Below are positions 8,315-16,785 of a stretch of 64,000 nucleotides of DNA, piece after piece (within the stretch, counting starts at the first letter, position 1; each line of letters opens with the position of its first letter). The DNA is from Adlercreutzia rubneri (GTDB lineage: Bacteria > Actinomycetota > Coriobacteriia > Coriobacteriales > Eggerthellaceae). The stretch lies in the NCBI RefSeq assembly GCF_009755265.1, contig NZ_WPOO01000001.1, positions 186,001 through 250,000 of the forward strand, read 5' to 3'. The notes beneath the pieces are model-generated. The model did not search any database. It saw only the letters and a program-made list of their open reading frames with translations, and was not told the DNA's origin. The position numbers were made by a program, and so were the translations under genes.

Positions 8315-10039
8315 ATGGAGCTGATGAGCGGCAACGAGGCCATCGCCCAGGGCGCCTGGGAGGCGGGCTGCACCATCGGCGTGGCCTACCCGGGCACGCC
8401 GTCGACGGAGACGCTGGAGGCCTTCGCCAAGAAGGAGGGCGTCTACGCCGAGTGGTGCGTGAACGAGAAGGTGGCCGTGGAAGTGGGCATCGGGGCCTCG
8501 GCCGCCGGCGCGCGGGTGCTCGTCACCATGAAGCATGTGGGCGTGAACGTGGCGGCCGACCCGCTGTTCACGGCCGCCTACACCGGCGTGGGCGGCGGCA
8601 TGGTCATCTTGGCCGCCGACGACCCGGGCATGTACTCCTCCCAGAACGAGCAGGACTCGCACTACTACGCCCAGGCCGCCGCCATCCCGTGCCTCGATCC
8701 GGCCGATTCCGCCGAGGCCTTGCGCTTCACCCGCGAGGCCTACGATATCTCCGAGCGCTTCGACGTCCCGGTGATCATCCGCTCCAGCGTGCGCATCTCC
8801 CATACGAAGACGCCCGTCGAGGCGGGGGAGCGCGCCGAGGCGCCGGCAAGGCCCTATGAGAAGAATCCGGCGAAGTGGGTCATGATGCCCGCTTTCGCCA
8901 AGCCGCGCCGCCTCGTGCAGCTGGATCGCATCGATAAGCTGCGCCAGTGGGTGGAAACCTGCCCCTACAACGAGGTGATAGAGGGGAAGGGCACTGTGGG
9001 CGTCGTCTGCGCCGGCGCGGCCTACCAGCACGTGGCCGAGGCGCTCCCGGACGCGAGCATCTTCAAGCTCGGGGTCACCTGGCCCCTTCCCGCGGCCGCC
9101 CTGCGCGATTTCGCCGATTCCGTCGAAGCCGTGTACGTCGTGGAGGAGGGCTCGGAGTACCTCAAAGACGCCGTGCGGGCCTGCGGGGTGCCGGTGAGCG
9201 ATACGCCGTGCCCTCTGCCGCGGGCAGGCGAGCTGTCGCCGGGGCTCGTGCGCGCGGCCTTCGGCCTTGAGCAGCCGTCCCATGCGCCGGCTGCGACCGA
9301 TCTGCCGGGACGTCCTCCGGCGCTGTGCCCGGGATGCCCCCATCGCCTCGTGTTCAAGGAGCTCTCGAGGATGCGGGCCATCGTGACCGGCGACATCGGC
9401 TGCTATACCTTGGGCGCCCTGCCGCCGCTCTCGGCCATGGACACCACGGTGGACATGGGAGCCTCGGTCTCCATGGCCCACGGCTTCGAGCTGGCGCTGG
9501 CCGGCACGGAGCATCGTCCCATCGTCGCCGTCATCGGGGACTCCACATTCGCCCATTCGGGGTTGAGCTCGCTCATCTCCACGGTGTACAACCGCGGCGC
9601 CGGCACGGTGTGCGTGCTCGACAACCGCACCACCGCCATGACGGGGCGCCAGGGCAACCCCTTCAACGGCGTGACCCTGCAGAACCGGCCCAGCCGCGAG
9701 TTGAACATCGAGGCCGTGGTGGCTGCCCTCGGCGTCGAGGATGTGCGCGTGGTCGATCCCAACGACGCCGCCGCCGTGCGACGGGCCCTCAAGGAGGCCA
9801 CGGGCAGCGACGACATCTCGGTCATCGTGTTTCGCTCGCCCTGCGTGCTGCTCGAGCGCCACGTAGAGCCGCCGCTGTTCGTGAGCGGCTCCTGCACGGC
9901 CTGCGGCGCCTGCGTGACCCTGGGCTGTCCGGCCCTCGGCCGCGACGAGACGGGACGTGCGCTCATCGATCCCGCGCTGTGCATCGGCTGCGGCCACTGC
10001 ACCCAGTACTGCCGCTTCGACGCCATCGTCCAGGAATAG
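8315..10039 (+). CDS. iorA: Indolepyruvate:ferredoxin oxidoreductase, alpha subunit
   Basis: Thiamine-diphosphate subunit of the enzyme that converts an arylpyruvate + CoA + oxidised ferredoxin to aryl-acetyl-CoA + CO2 + reduced ferredoxin. The 574-residue protein has the N-terminal pyrimidine-binding domain, a central TPP-binding region (GDIGCYTLGALPPL and GDSTFAHSG) and two C-terminal [4Fe-4S] motifs near 527 (CTACGAC) and 556 (CIGCGHC); the first cluster has the altered spacing usual in IorA. Length matches the family. iorB follows after 10 bases. It is the hub of the aryl-acid cluster and links amino-acid breakdown to ferredoxin. Confidence 0.95.
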   Translation: MELMSGNEAIAQGAWEAGCTIGVAYPGTPSTETLEAFAKKEGVYAEWCVNEKVAVEVGIGASAAGARVLVTMKHVGVNVAADPLFTAAYTGVGGGMVILAADDPGMYSSQNEQDSHYYAQAAAIPCLDPADSAEALRFTREAYDISERFDVPVIIRSSVRISHTKTPVEAGERAEAPARPYEKNPAKWVMMPAFAKPRRLVQLDRIDKLRQWVETCPYNEVIEGKGTVGVVCAGAAYQHVAEALPDASIFKLGVTWPLPAAALRDFADSVEAVYVVEEGSEYLKDAVRACGVPVSDTPCPLPRAGELSPGLVRAAFGLEQPSHAPAATDLPGRPPALCPGCPHRLVFKELSRMRAIVTGDIGCYTLGALPPLSAMDTTVDMGASVSMAHGFELALAGTEHRPIVAVIGDSTFAHSGLSSLISTVYNRGAGTVCVLDNRTTAMTGRQGNPFNGVTLQNRPSRELNIEAVVAALGVEDVRVVDPNDAAAVRRALKEATGSDDISVIVFRSPCVLLERHVEPPLFVSGSCTACGACVTLGCPALGRDETGRALIDPALCIGCGHCTQYCRFDAIVQE

Positions 10040-10049
10040 GAGGCCGTTC

Positions 10050-10643
10050 ATGGAAAATGCCACTAAGACGGTGCTTTTGTGCGGTGTGGGCGGCCAGGGA
10101 ACCATCCTCGCCGCCGATCTGCTCGCCTTCAGCTGCATGAAGGCGAATCTTCAGGTGAAGGTGTCGGAGATCCACGGCATGGCCCAGCGCGGCGGCGCCG
10201 TGACCACGGTGGTGCGCGTGGGCGAGGACGTGAAGTCCATGGTATCGGACGCGGGATGCGCCGATGTCGTCGTCGCCTTCGAGACCACCGAGGCCCTGCG
10301 CAATCTGCCCCAGCTCAAGGAGGGCGGCTCGCTCATCGTCAACGATGTGGCCATCCGGCCCCTGCCGGTGCTCACCGGTGCCGCCTCGATGCCCGAGAAC
10401 GCCCGGGAGCGCCTGCGCGAGGCCGGGGCTCTGCTCATCGACGCCGACGCCATCGCGCGGGCGGCCGGCAATGCCAAATGCGCCAACGTGGTGCTCGTGG
10501 GGGCCTTGGCCGCACGCCTCGATATTCCCGTCGAGGTATGGGAGGAGACCGTGGCCGAGCGCGTGCCGCAGAAGACCGTCGAGGCGAACCTCGCCGCCCT
10601 GCGCGCGGGCCGCGCCGTCATCGAGAACGAGGAGGGAGAATAG
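10050..10643 (+). CDS. iorB: Indolepyruvate:ferredoxin oxidoreductase, beta subunit
   Basis: Gamma-domain partner of IorA, needed for the complete 2-oxoacid:ferredoxin oxidoreductase. The 197-residue protein starts with the typical GVGGQGTILAADLLA near residue 12 and also shows HGMAQRGGAV, both family signatures. ATG 10050 has TAGGAGG seven bases upstream; the longer frame from 9957 would lie within iorA. The ACT gene starts one base after its stop, so iorA, iorB and the ACT gene are almost certainly cotranscribed. Confidence 0.94.
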   Translation: MENATKTVLLCGVGGQGTILAADLLAFSCMKANLQVKVSEIHGMAQRGGAVTTVVRVGEDVKSMVSDAGCADVVVAFETTEALRNLPQLKEGGSLIVNDVAIRPLPVLTGAASMPENARERLREAGALLIDADAIARAAGNAKCANVVLVGALAARLDIPVEVWEETVAERVPQKTVEANLAALRAGRAVIENEEGE

Positions 10644-10644
10644 C

Positions 10645-11088
10645 ATGACCGTTTCCCAGATCAGCGTATTCGCCAACAGCCGCCCGGGGCACATGAACCG
10701 GGTGCTCGACCTCTTCGAGGGCGCCGGCGTTTCCGTGCGCGGCTTCTCCGCCGCCGACACGGGGGAGTACGGCATTCTCCGTTTCATCGTCGATAGGCCC
10801 GAGGCGGCCATGGAGGCGCTTAAGGATGCCGGCTGCGCTTGCGTCGTATCCCCGGTCATCTGCCTGAAGCTCGTCGATACGCCCGGCGAGCTCTCGCGGG
10901 TCATGGGCGTGCTCGCCAAATGCGGCATCAACGTGGTCTACAGCTATTCCATGATCTCCACCTACATCGTGCTCTCCACAAGCGAGCCGGAGCGCGCCCA
11001 GGCGCTTCTGGCCGACGAGCCGGTGGAGCTCATTTCCCAAGAGGACATCGCGCGCATCGTCGCCGAGCGCGCTGCGAAGGAGGCGTAA
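10645..11088 (+). CDS. Tandem ACT-domain protein, paired with PaaK copy 2
   Basis: 147-residue protein of two ACT repeats, about 1-70 and 71-147, without a catalytic domain. It is clearly related in layout to the protein at 5880-6311 and opens in a similar way (MTVSQISVFANSRPGHMNRV), suggesting a duplication of a ligase-ACT pair. GGAGGGAGAA provides the ribosome site. It lies between iorB and the second ligase, 6 bases before the latter. A role in sensing aromatic amino acids or products is inferred from the domain and the neighbours. Confidence 0.85.
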   Translation: MTVSQISVFANSRPGHMNRVLDLFEGAGVSVRGFSAADTGEYGILRFIVDRPEAAMEALKDAGCACVVSPVICLKLVDTPGELSRVMGVLAKCGINVVYSYSMISTYIVLSTSEPERAQALLADEPVELISQEDIARIVAERAAKEA

Positions 11089-11094
11089 GGGCGC

Positions 11095-12480
11095 ATGAGC
11101 GAGGCAATGGATTCCATCGACGTGACAAAGAAGGGCGCGGCGCTGGCCGCCGCCGAGGCGGGACGGTTCGACGCCCTGCCCATTTACAAGCCCGAGATCG
11201 AGTGCGCCTCCCGCGAGGACATCCGCGCCCTCCAGCTGGAGAAGCTGAAAGAGACCGTGGCCTACGCCTACGAGCGCGTGCCCTACTACCGTCAGAAGCT
11301 GGACGAGATGGGCGTGGCGCCGAGCGACATCCAGACGCTCGAGGACGTGCGCAAGCTCCCCTTCACCGATAAGGCCGTGCTGCGCGAGACCTTCCCCTTT
11401 GGCCTGTTCGCGGTGCCGCTGGACGACATCCGCGAGCTGCACTCCTCGTCGGGTACCACGGGAAAGCCGGTGGTGGTGGGCTACACCGACGACGACATGG
11501 ACATGTGGAGCGAGTGCATCGCCCGCCTCGTGCAGATGGCCGGCGTCGTGCCCGGGGACATCGCCCAGATGGCCTTCGGCTACGGCATGTTCACCGGCGG
11601 CTTCGGCCTGCACTACGGGCTGCAGCGTCTGGGCTGCGCCATGATTCCCGCCGGCTCGGGCAACACCGAGCGCCATATCCAGATGATCGAGGACTACGGC
11701 ACCACCGTGCTCGTGGCCACGCCTTCCTACGCCATGCACATCTGCGAGGTGGGGGAGAAGATGGGCTACGATTGGGAGAAGTCGCCTTTGCGCGTGGGCC
11801 TTTTCGGCGGCGAGCCCTGCCCGCCGGGCCTGAAAGCCGAGATCGAGCGGCGCATGCACATCGTCTGCACCGACAACTACGGCCTCACCGAGGTTATGGG
11901 GCCGGGGGTGTCCGGCGAGTGTCTGGCCGAGCGCTACCAGCAGCACATCGCCGAGGATCATTTCCTGTGGGAGGTCATCGATCCGGAAACCGGCGAGCCG
12001 GTGGGCGAGGGCGAGATGGGGGAGCTCGTGCTCACGCCCCTTTGCAAGCAGGGCATTCCGGTGCTGCGCTACCGCACCCACGACTTGACCGCCGTGCACA
12101 CCGAGCCCTGCGCCTGCGGCCGTACGCTGGCCCGCATGGACAAGGTGCGCTCCCGCTCCGACGACATGCTCATCATCCGCGGCACCAACGTGTTCCCCTC
12201 GCAGATCGAGGACGTGCTCACGGGCATCGAGGAGGTCACGCCCCATTACCATATCATCGTGGAGACCCGCGGCGGCATGGACGCGCTCATCGTGGAGACC
12301 GAGCTGCGCCCCGAGGCCTTCCGCGACTCCTTCGAGGCCATGGACGCCCTGCGCGCCCGTATCGCCGAGAAGCTCAAGGGCACGCTGCTCGTGGCGCCGG
12401 AGGTGCGCCTGGTGGAACCCGGCGGCATCGAGCGCGCCATCGGCAAGGCCAAGCACGTCGACGACCGGCGCGAGAAGTAG
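11095..12480 (+). CDS. paaK: Phenylacetate-CoA ligase, copy 2
   Basis: Second AMP-forming aryl-acid:CoA ligase, 461 residues, with SSGTTG at about 117-122, YGLTEVMGPG, LRYRTHD and SRSDDMLIIRGTNVFPSQIE. It is about 25 residues longer at the N-terminus than copy 1. Having two ligases, each with an ACT partner, on either side of iorAB suggests different aryl substrates, for example phenyl versus indole or hydroxyphenyl acids; this cannot be settled by eye. It is the last gene of the cluster. No clear terminator is visible in the 38 bases before the next gene. Confidence 0.92.
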   Translation: MSEAMDSIDVTKKGAALAAAEAGRFDALPIYKPEIECASREDIRALQLEKLKETVAYAYERVPYYRQKLDEMGVAPSDIQTLEDVRKLPFTDKAVLRETFPFGLFAVPLDDIRELHSSSGTTGKPVVVGYTDDDMDMWSECIARLVQMAGVVPGDIAQMAFGYGMFTGGFGLHYGLQRLGCAMIPAGSGNTERHIQMIEDYGTTVLVATPSYAMHICEVGEKMGYDWEKSPLRVGLFGGEPCPPGLKAEIERRMHIVCTDNYGLTEVMGPGVSGECLAERYQQHIAEDHFLWEVIDPETGEPVGEGEMGELVLTPLCKQGIPVLRYRTHDLTAVHTEPCACGRTLARMDKVRSRSDDMLIIRGTNVFPSQIEDVLTGIEEVTPHYHIIVETRGGMDALIVETELRPEAFRDSFEAMDALRARIAEKLKGTLLVAPEVRLVEPGGIERAIGKAKHVDDRREK

Positions 12481-12518
12481 CCCGGTTTTAAGACTGCGCC
12501 GGAAAGGTTTCATTGGCT

Positions 12519-13472
12519 ATGACGGAAAGCGGAGCGACAGAGGCGACACCCGTCGTCGGCCGCTTCGCGCCGTCGCCGACCGGGCGCATGCACGCGGGCA
12601 ACATCTACGCAGCGCTCATCGCATGGCTCGTGGCGAAGTCCCAGGGCGGGCACATGGTACTGCGTATCGAGGATCTCGACCGCGAGCGCTCGAAGAGCGT
12701 CTACATCGACCAGATCCAGCGTGATTTCGAGACCCTGGGACTCTTCTGGGACGAGGGGCCGTACTTCCAGCATGATCGCGACGAGGCCTATGCCGAGGCA
12801 TTCGGGCGCCTTGAAGCCCGGGGGCTTTTGTACCCGTGCTTCTGCACGCGGGCCGACCTTCACGCCGCCTCGGCGCCCCACCGGGGCGAGAAGCTCGTCT
12901 ATGCCGGCACCTGCCGCCATCTGTCGGACGCGGAGGTGGAGGCGCGCTGGGCAGCGGGACGCACGCCGGGCTGGAGAGTTGCCGTGGACAGCCGCACGAT
13001 CGCCTTCGAAGACCTCGTTCAGGGATACTACGCGCAAAAGCTCGACCGCGACTGCGGCGACTTCCTCATACGCCGCTCCGACGGTGCGTTCGCCTACCAG
13101 CTGGCAGTGGTGGTGGACGATGCCGCCCAGGGCGTCAATTCAGTCGTGCGCGGCGTTGATCTGCTTTGCTCCACGCCGCAGCAGCGCTACCTCCAGGATC
13201 TTCTCGGGCTGCCGCACCCCGCCTATGCGCACGTTCCGCTGCTTGTGGCCGAGCAGAACCGGCGCCTCTCGAAACGCGATCGGGACGCGGCCTTAGACGA
13301 GCTGCTGGCCCGGTTCGGAAGTCCGCGAGCCGTCATCGGACATATCGCGGCGGTGGCGGGACTTGTTCCCGAAGAGGCGCCGACGACGCCGGAAGAGCTG
13401 CTGAAGGACTTCTCGCTGGAGGGTTTTCGCGACGGACTGCCCGATCTCGTGCAGATTCCCTGGCGCTCCTAA
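12519..13472 (+). CDS. gluQ: Glutamyl-Q tRNA(Asp) synthetase
   Basis: Activates glutamate and attaches it to the queuine base of tRNA-Asp; it is a truncated glutamyl-tRNA synthetase that lacks the anticodon-binding domain. The HIGH-type motif is SPTGRMHAGN at about 19-28, the KMSKS counterpart is RRLSKRD near 248, and the zinc site shows CFC followed by Tyr and YAGTC near 105-130, all typical. The length of 317 fits GluQRS and is far below the roughly 470 of GltX. ATG 12519 is preferred to TTG 12513; a GGAAAGG ribosome site serves either. Its 3' end overlaps the convergent menA gene by 4 bases. Confidence 0.9.
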   Translation: MTESGATEATPVVGRFAPSPTGRMHAGNIYAALIAWLVAKSQGGHMVLRIEDLDRERSKSVYIDQIQRDFETLGLFWDEGPYFQHDRDEAYAEAFGRLEARGLLYPCFCTRADLHAASAPHRGEKLVYAGTCRHLSDAEVEARWAAGRTPGWRVAVDSRTIAFEDLVQGYYAQKLDRDCGDFLIRRSDGAFAYQLAVVVDDAAQGVNSVVRGVDLLCSTPQQRYLQDLLGLPHPAYAHVPLLVAEQNRRLSKRDRDAALDELLARFGSPRAVIGHIAAVAGLVPEEAPTTPEELLKDFSLEGFRDGLPDLVQIPWRS

Positions 13473-14398
13473 AGCAGGAGGGCGGCGGCGTAGAATGCGC
13501 CCAGAGCCACGTTCACGCTGCAGATCTGGCCCATGGCGCCGATACGCGTGGGCGCCGCGAGCGGATTTTTCCACAGGCCCATCATGAGGGGGTAGCAGCC
13601 GAGCGCCAAGAAGGGGAGCACGACGATGCCCCGGGGGAACCAGATGGCGACGATGGCGAGGATGGCGAGAACCCAAACGACCATGAGGGCATGGTAGAGG
13701 GCGCGCGCCCTTTCGCGGCCCAGCAGCACCGGCAGCGTGCGGCGGGAGGCCTCGATGTCCTTTTCGATATCGCAGGTGTTGTTCGTCATCATGATGAGGC
13801 CCACGCCGATGATCGTGGGCGTGGCCCAAAGGAGCGCCATGAACGTGAACGTGCCCGAGAGTACCTGGTAGCTTGCCAGCGGAATAAGACCGCCCATAAC
13901 GATGCCGCTCACCGCCTCGCCGACGGGAAGGTAGGAGAGAGGCGTCTTGCCTCCGGAGTACATCACGACGATGACGGCTCCGATAAGCGCGATGACGAGG
14001 GGGACAGGACCCGCTTTCCAAATAACGTACAGGCCGAGCAGGAAGGCCACGGTCAGAAAGCCGATGGCCAGCCCGAGGGCCGAGCGCGGATTGACGTCGT
14101 TGTAGACGAGCACCGAGTCTGAGGCCTCCACGTTGTCCTCGGCTGTATCGGTTCCCTTGATGAAGTCGAAGTAGTCGTTGAAGGTGTTCACGGACGCCTG
14201 CATGAGGATGCAGATGAGGAGCAGAAGCCACGCCATGCCCACGTCCAGCGACCCGGTGTTGGCCAAGGCGCAGGCGGCGGCCACGAGCACGGGCATGATG
14301 GCCGCCGGCCAGGTATGGGGCGCGGCCAGTTGAAGAGCGAGGCGAGGGGAGAGGGGAGTCGTCGCTCCCCCGCTGTTCGTTTTTGTATGGGAACCCAT
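13469..14398 (-). CDS. menA: 1,4-dihydroxy-2-naphthoate polyprenyltransferase
   Basis: UbiA-superfamily membrane enzyme that attaches the isoprenoid tail to 1,4-dihydroxy-2-naphthoate in menaquinone synthesis. The 309-residue protein has about eight to nine hydrophobic helices and both Asp-rich motifs: NTFNDYFDFIKGTDT near 71-85 and NTCDIEKDIEASRRT in the second half. The start at 14398 is preferred because the upstream 28 codons in frame are not hydrophobic and run into a terminator hairpin. It stands alone on this strand, with a terminator upstream and gluQ converging at its end. The substrate (MenA rather than another UbiA) is inferred from the motif pattern. Confidence 0.87.
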   Translation of the reverse strand: MGSHTKTNSGGATTPLSPRLALQLAAPHTWPAAIMPVLVAAACALANTGSLDVGMAWLLLLICILMQASVNTFNDYFDFIKGTDTAEDNVEASDSVLVYNDVNPRSALGLAIGFLTVAFLLGLYVIWKAGPVPLVIALIGAVIVVMYSGGKTPLSYLPVGEAVSGIVMGGLIPLASYQVLSGTFTFMALLWATPTIIGVGLIMMTNNTCDIEKDIEASRRTLPVLLGRERARALYHALMVVWVLAILAIVAIWFPRGIVVLPFLALGCYPLMMGLWKNPLAAPTRIGAMGQICSVNVALGAFYAAALLL

Positions 14399-14453
14399 GT
14401 TCGATTTCTCTTTTCGTCGCGAGAAGCATTGTCGATTACCTGGCATTATAGAA

Positions 14454-14480
14454 GAAGGGCGCCCCAATGGAGCGCCCTTC
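14454..14480 (-). terminator. Terminator of the lipoprotein gene
   Basis: A 9-bp perfect stem, GAAGGGCGC / GCGCCCTTC, sits 26 bases after the stop of the gene at 14507. On the minus strand it is followed by TTCTATAAT, a weak T-rich tract. It also separates this gene from menA. Confidence 0.7.
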
Positions 14481-14506
14481 AAAGGGTTTGCGCGTTGACG
14501 GCGCGT

Positions 14507-15106
14507 TTAGTTGGTCATCAGCGCGGCCGCGATGTCGCCCGAGGTGGACGAGGCCGGCTCCCAGGTTCCGTCGACCTTGGTGTAGGTGATGGTGATGGGC
14601 TGGGTGGCCGCCAGCTCGACGCCGTCGAGGGAGCCGATGACGATCTCGCCGATCTTCTGGTTGATCTCGTCGTTGGAGAGAGCGGCAAGAGCATCGGGAT
14701 CGGCGGTGACCTCGTCCACGGCCGTCTGCAGCGCCTGCAGGTAGCCGGTATAGCTCTTGCAAGTAAGGGTGATCTGGGCCGTGGCGCTGTCGCCGTCGAC
14801 ATTGATCGAGTCGATCGCGTAATCGAAGCCGCTCAGGTAGGACTTCATGAACTCGACGCCGTCGATGCCGTAGACCGAAAGCTGGCTCATGTCGATGGAC
14901 TCGGAGAACTCGTTGACGAACGCGTCGTCGATGTTCTTAATGCTGTCCAGTTCGGACGCGAGCGATGCGCGGATGGCGTCTTCATCGCTCGTGCCGCCCG
15001 AGCAACCGGCCAACCCGACCATTCCAATGGAAAGCGTCAAAAGAGCAGCGAGAACCACTAGAAAACCCTGTATAGTTGATCGTGATTTCGATTTTACATA
15101 ATCCAT
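14507..15106 (-). CDS. Predicted lipoprotein, DUF-like, function unknown
   Basis: 199-residue secreted protein. The N-terminus has basic residues, a hydrophobic stretch (about 14-31) and a lipobox LAGC with the acceptor Cys at 35, so it is probably lipid-anchored on the outer face of the membrane. The mature part is acidic and soluble-looking, with no motif I recognise; it resembles the small DUF-type lipoproteins common in gut Actinobacteria. ATG 15106 is chosen over an earlier in-frame start at 15157 because AGAAAGG precedes it and the signal peptide then has a normal length. It has its own terminator. Confidence 0.75.
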   Translation of the reverse strand: MDYVKSKSRSTIQGFLVVLAALLTLSIGMVGLAGCSGGTSDEDAIRASLASELDSIKNIDDAFVNEFSESIDMSQLSVYGIDGVEFMKSYLSGFDYAIDSINVDGDSATAQITLTCKSYTGYLQALQTAVDEVTADPDALAALSNDEINQKIGEIVIGSLDGVELAATQPITITYTKVDGTWEPASSTSGDIAAALMTN

Positions 15107-15178
15107 ATTATCAGCCTTTCTTGTCAATCTTTTCAGAAGCCCTCCAACTTGAAACATTTTACCGTATATGGAAGGTGT

Positions 15179-15688
15179 TTAGCCCCAGGCATTGCCGCTG
15201 CCGCCGGATGGCTGCGCGGTGATGGTGGCGCCCTCGCCGAGGATCGAGGTGAAGTCTCCCGTTTGCATGGCCTCCATGAGCACGGGCATCATGAGCGCGA
15301 TGCCGACGATGTTGACGATGAGCGCAATGGCGCTGATGGCGAGACCCCAGATAAGCGTCTGGCGTACCGTGGCGGCATAGACCTTCTGGCGACCATCGAC
15401 ATCGTCTATCACGTGCTTGATCTTAACGAAGCCGACAATGGCGCAGACGAGGCCCACCGTGCTCAGCATCACGCCGCCGATGATGAAGGAGACTGGACCT
15501 GCAATGGCGGCTACCGTCGAGAGCGTGCGGGCGGATTTCAGGTCGGCGTCGATGAGCGCCCGTCTCTGATCCTGCGAGGGCTCCGTCGACGGCTCGGGTC
15601 GCTGGGGATTTTCGGGAGTCGTCTCCGGAGCTCCCAGCTGCTGGGGCTCGGGCGTTTCTTCGGGTTTCGAATCGCGGTGATCGGTCAT
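15179..15688 (-). CDS. Small multi-helix membrane protein, function unknown
   Basis: About 169 residues: a Pro/Glu/Gln-rich soluble N-terminus (1-45) and then hydrophobic segments at about 57-90 and 112-137, ending in a Gly/Ser-rich tail. It resembles DUF4190-type proteins with paired helices and a short polar turn, but I cannot assign a family safely. ATG 15688 is favoured because AGAAAGAG lies eight bases upstream; a GTG at 15697 is the alternative. It follows dut by 14 bases and is the last gene of nrdR-dut-this gene. Confidence 0.7.
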   Translation of the reverse strand: MTDHRDSKPEETPEPQQLGAPETTPENPQRPEPSTEPSQDQRRALIDADLKSARTLSTVAAIAGPVSFIIGGVMLSTVGLVCAIVGFVKIKHVIDDVDGRQKVYAATVRQTLIWGLAISAIALIVNIVGIALMMPVLMEAMQTGDFTSILGEGATITAQPSGGSGNAWG

Positions 15689-15702
15689 AAAGGACACTCT
15701 TT

Positions 15703-16137
15703 CTAGGAAAGGCCGCTGCTTCCGAAGCCCTGCGCTCCGCGCGAGCTCTCGGGAAGCTCATAAGTGTTATGTAAAGTAATGGTGGGGGTAGCGATGATCA
15801 CGAGTTGGGCGATGCGCTCGCCCTTTTCGTAATTGAACACCTCCGTTGGATCGAGATTGATGAGCGGCACCTTGATCTCCCCCCGGTAGCCGCTGTCTAT
15901 GAGGCCCGGGGCGTTCACGATGGAGATGCCCTGTCGTGCCGCCAGGCCGCTTCGGGGAATGATGAGCCCCGCATAGCCCTCGGGAACGGCCAAGGCGATA
16001 CCGCAGGGCACGAGTGCCCGCTCGAAGGGCAAAAGCGTGCCGCCCTCGGCGGCGCGCAAATCGAGACCCGCATCGCCCGGACGGGCGTAGGCGGGCGCTT
16101 CCAGGGTCTCGTCGAGCTGCTTGAAAAGAACGTCCAT
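15703..16137 (-). CDS. dut: dUTP diphosphatase
   Basis: Hydrolyses dUTP to dUMP and PPi, keeping uracil out of DNA and feeding thymidylate synthesis. The 144-residue trimeric-type dUTPase shows its five motifs in order: AGLDLRA, PRSGLA, GLIDSGYRGEI, GERIAQLV and a C-terminal RGAQGFGSSG flap. Length is typical. It starts three bases after nrdR, so the two nucleotide-metabolism genes are cotranscribed. Confidence 0.96.
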   Translation of the reverse strand: MDVLFKQLDETLEAPAYARPGDAGLDLRAAEGGTLLPFERALVPCGIALAVPEGYAGLIIPRSGLAARQGISIVNAPGLIDSGYRGEIKVPLINLDPTEVFNYEKGERIAQLVIIATPTITLHNTYELPESSRGAQGFGSSGLS

Positions 16138-16140
16138 GGA

Positions 16141-16587
16141 TCAGCCCAGCTCTTTCAGGGCCTCGGAGAACTCCTCCACATTCTGGAAATCCTTGTAGAC
16201 GCTGGCGAAGCGAATATAGGCAACGTCATCCAGAGTGGCCAGACGGGCCAGTACCAAATCGCCCAAATCGCGCGATTTGATCTCGTTGCGCTGACTCGAT
16301 CGCAATTCCGCCTCGATGCTCGTGATGAGTCCGTCGATCTTCTCGGGCGTGATGGGACGTTTCGCGCAGGCGATGAGCAATCCTCGCATGAGCTTCTCGC
16401 GGTTGAAGACCTCCGATGAACCGTCGGCCTTGATGACGAGAATGGGATTTTCGGCGAGCCGCTCGTAGGTGGTGAATCGCGTGCCGCACTGCAGGCATTC
16501 GCGACGGCGCCGGATAGAGGCGCCGTCGTCGGCCGATCGCGAGTCGACGACTTTCGATTCCTGGTAGCCACAGGAAGGACAGCGCAT
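16141..16587 (-). CDS. nrdR: Ribonucleotide reductase repressor NrdR
   Basis: Zinc-finger/ATP-cone repressor of ribonucleotide reductase genes; it senses ATP and dATP. The 148-residue protein has the zinc ribbon Cys 3/6/31/34 and the ATP-cone domain from about 49, beginning PILVIKADGSSEVFNREKL. Length and motif order are standard. GAGAAGGAGAACCT is a strong ribosome site. A 7-7-7 inverted repeat overlaps its presumed -10 region. Confidence 0.96.
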   Translation of the reverse strand: MRCPSCGYQESKVVDSRSADDGASIRRRRECLQCGTRFTTYERLAENPILVIKADGSSEVFNREKLMRGLLIACAKRPITPEKIDGLITSIEAELRSSQRNEIKSRDLGDLVLARLATLDDVAYIRFASVYKDFQNVEEFSEALKELG

Positions 16588-16605
16588 AGGTTCTCCTTCT
16601 CACTT

Positions 16606-16626
16606 TGATAAGTTGATTGCTTATCA
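16606..16626. promoter_or_regulatory. Perfect inverted repeat at the nrdR promoter
   Basis: TGATAAG and CTTATCA are perfect inverted 7-mers separated by 7 bases, just upstream of the nrdR ribosome site. One arm overlaps a TATGAT (minus strand, 16623-16628) that could be the -10 box. It does not match the usual NrdR box (ACACWWTATAT type), so the binding protein is unknown. It could also fold as a hairpin in the leader RNA. Confidence 0.5.
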
Positions 16627-16696
16627 TACCCTATCAGACCTAGCGCGCTCCCCTCTTCAAAACATTGCTACCTTCACGACACCCGCCCTCGACGCT

Positions 16697-16768
16697 CTAG
16701 GCGAAGAAGATGAGGAATGACGCGATGGTGCTGAGCGTGAAGGCTATGGAAAATTCGATGCGTGCCAT
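16697..16768 (-). CDS. 23-residue single-helix membrane peptide, SOS-controlled
   Basis: A short frame reading MARIEFSIAF through to LIFFA-stop, 23 codons. It has a good ribosome site (AGGAG, 6 bases before ATG) and sits 35-40 bases after a strong divergent promoter that contains LexA boxes. The peptide is one hydrophobic helix with a charged N-terminus (Arg3, Glu5) and no C-terminal charge. I do not recognise it. By size, hydrophobicity and control it recalls SOS-induced membrane peptides such as TisB or cell-division inhibitors such as SidA and YneA that are encoded near lexA, but there is no sequence evidence for either role. The next gene downstream on this strand is nrdR, 110 bases on. 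Confidence 0.6.
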   Translation of the reverse strand: MARIEFSIAFTLSTIASFLIFFA

Positions 16769-16785
16769 TTTTTACTCCTGACCTC

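Noticed and set aside
7862..10138. 758-codon minus-strand frame opposite iorA
   Set aside because: Shadow of iorA; composition is His/Gly/Arg-rich and no motif is recognised.
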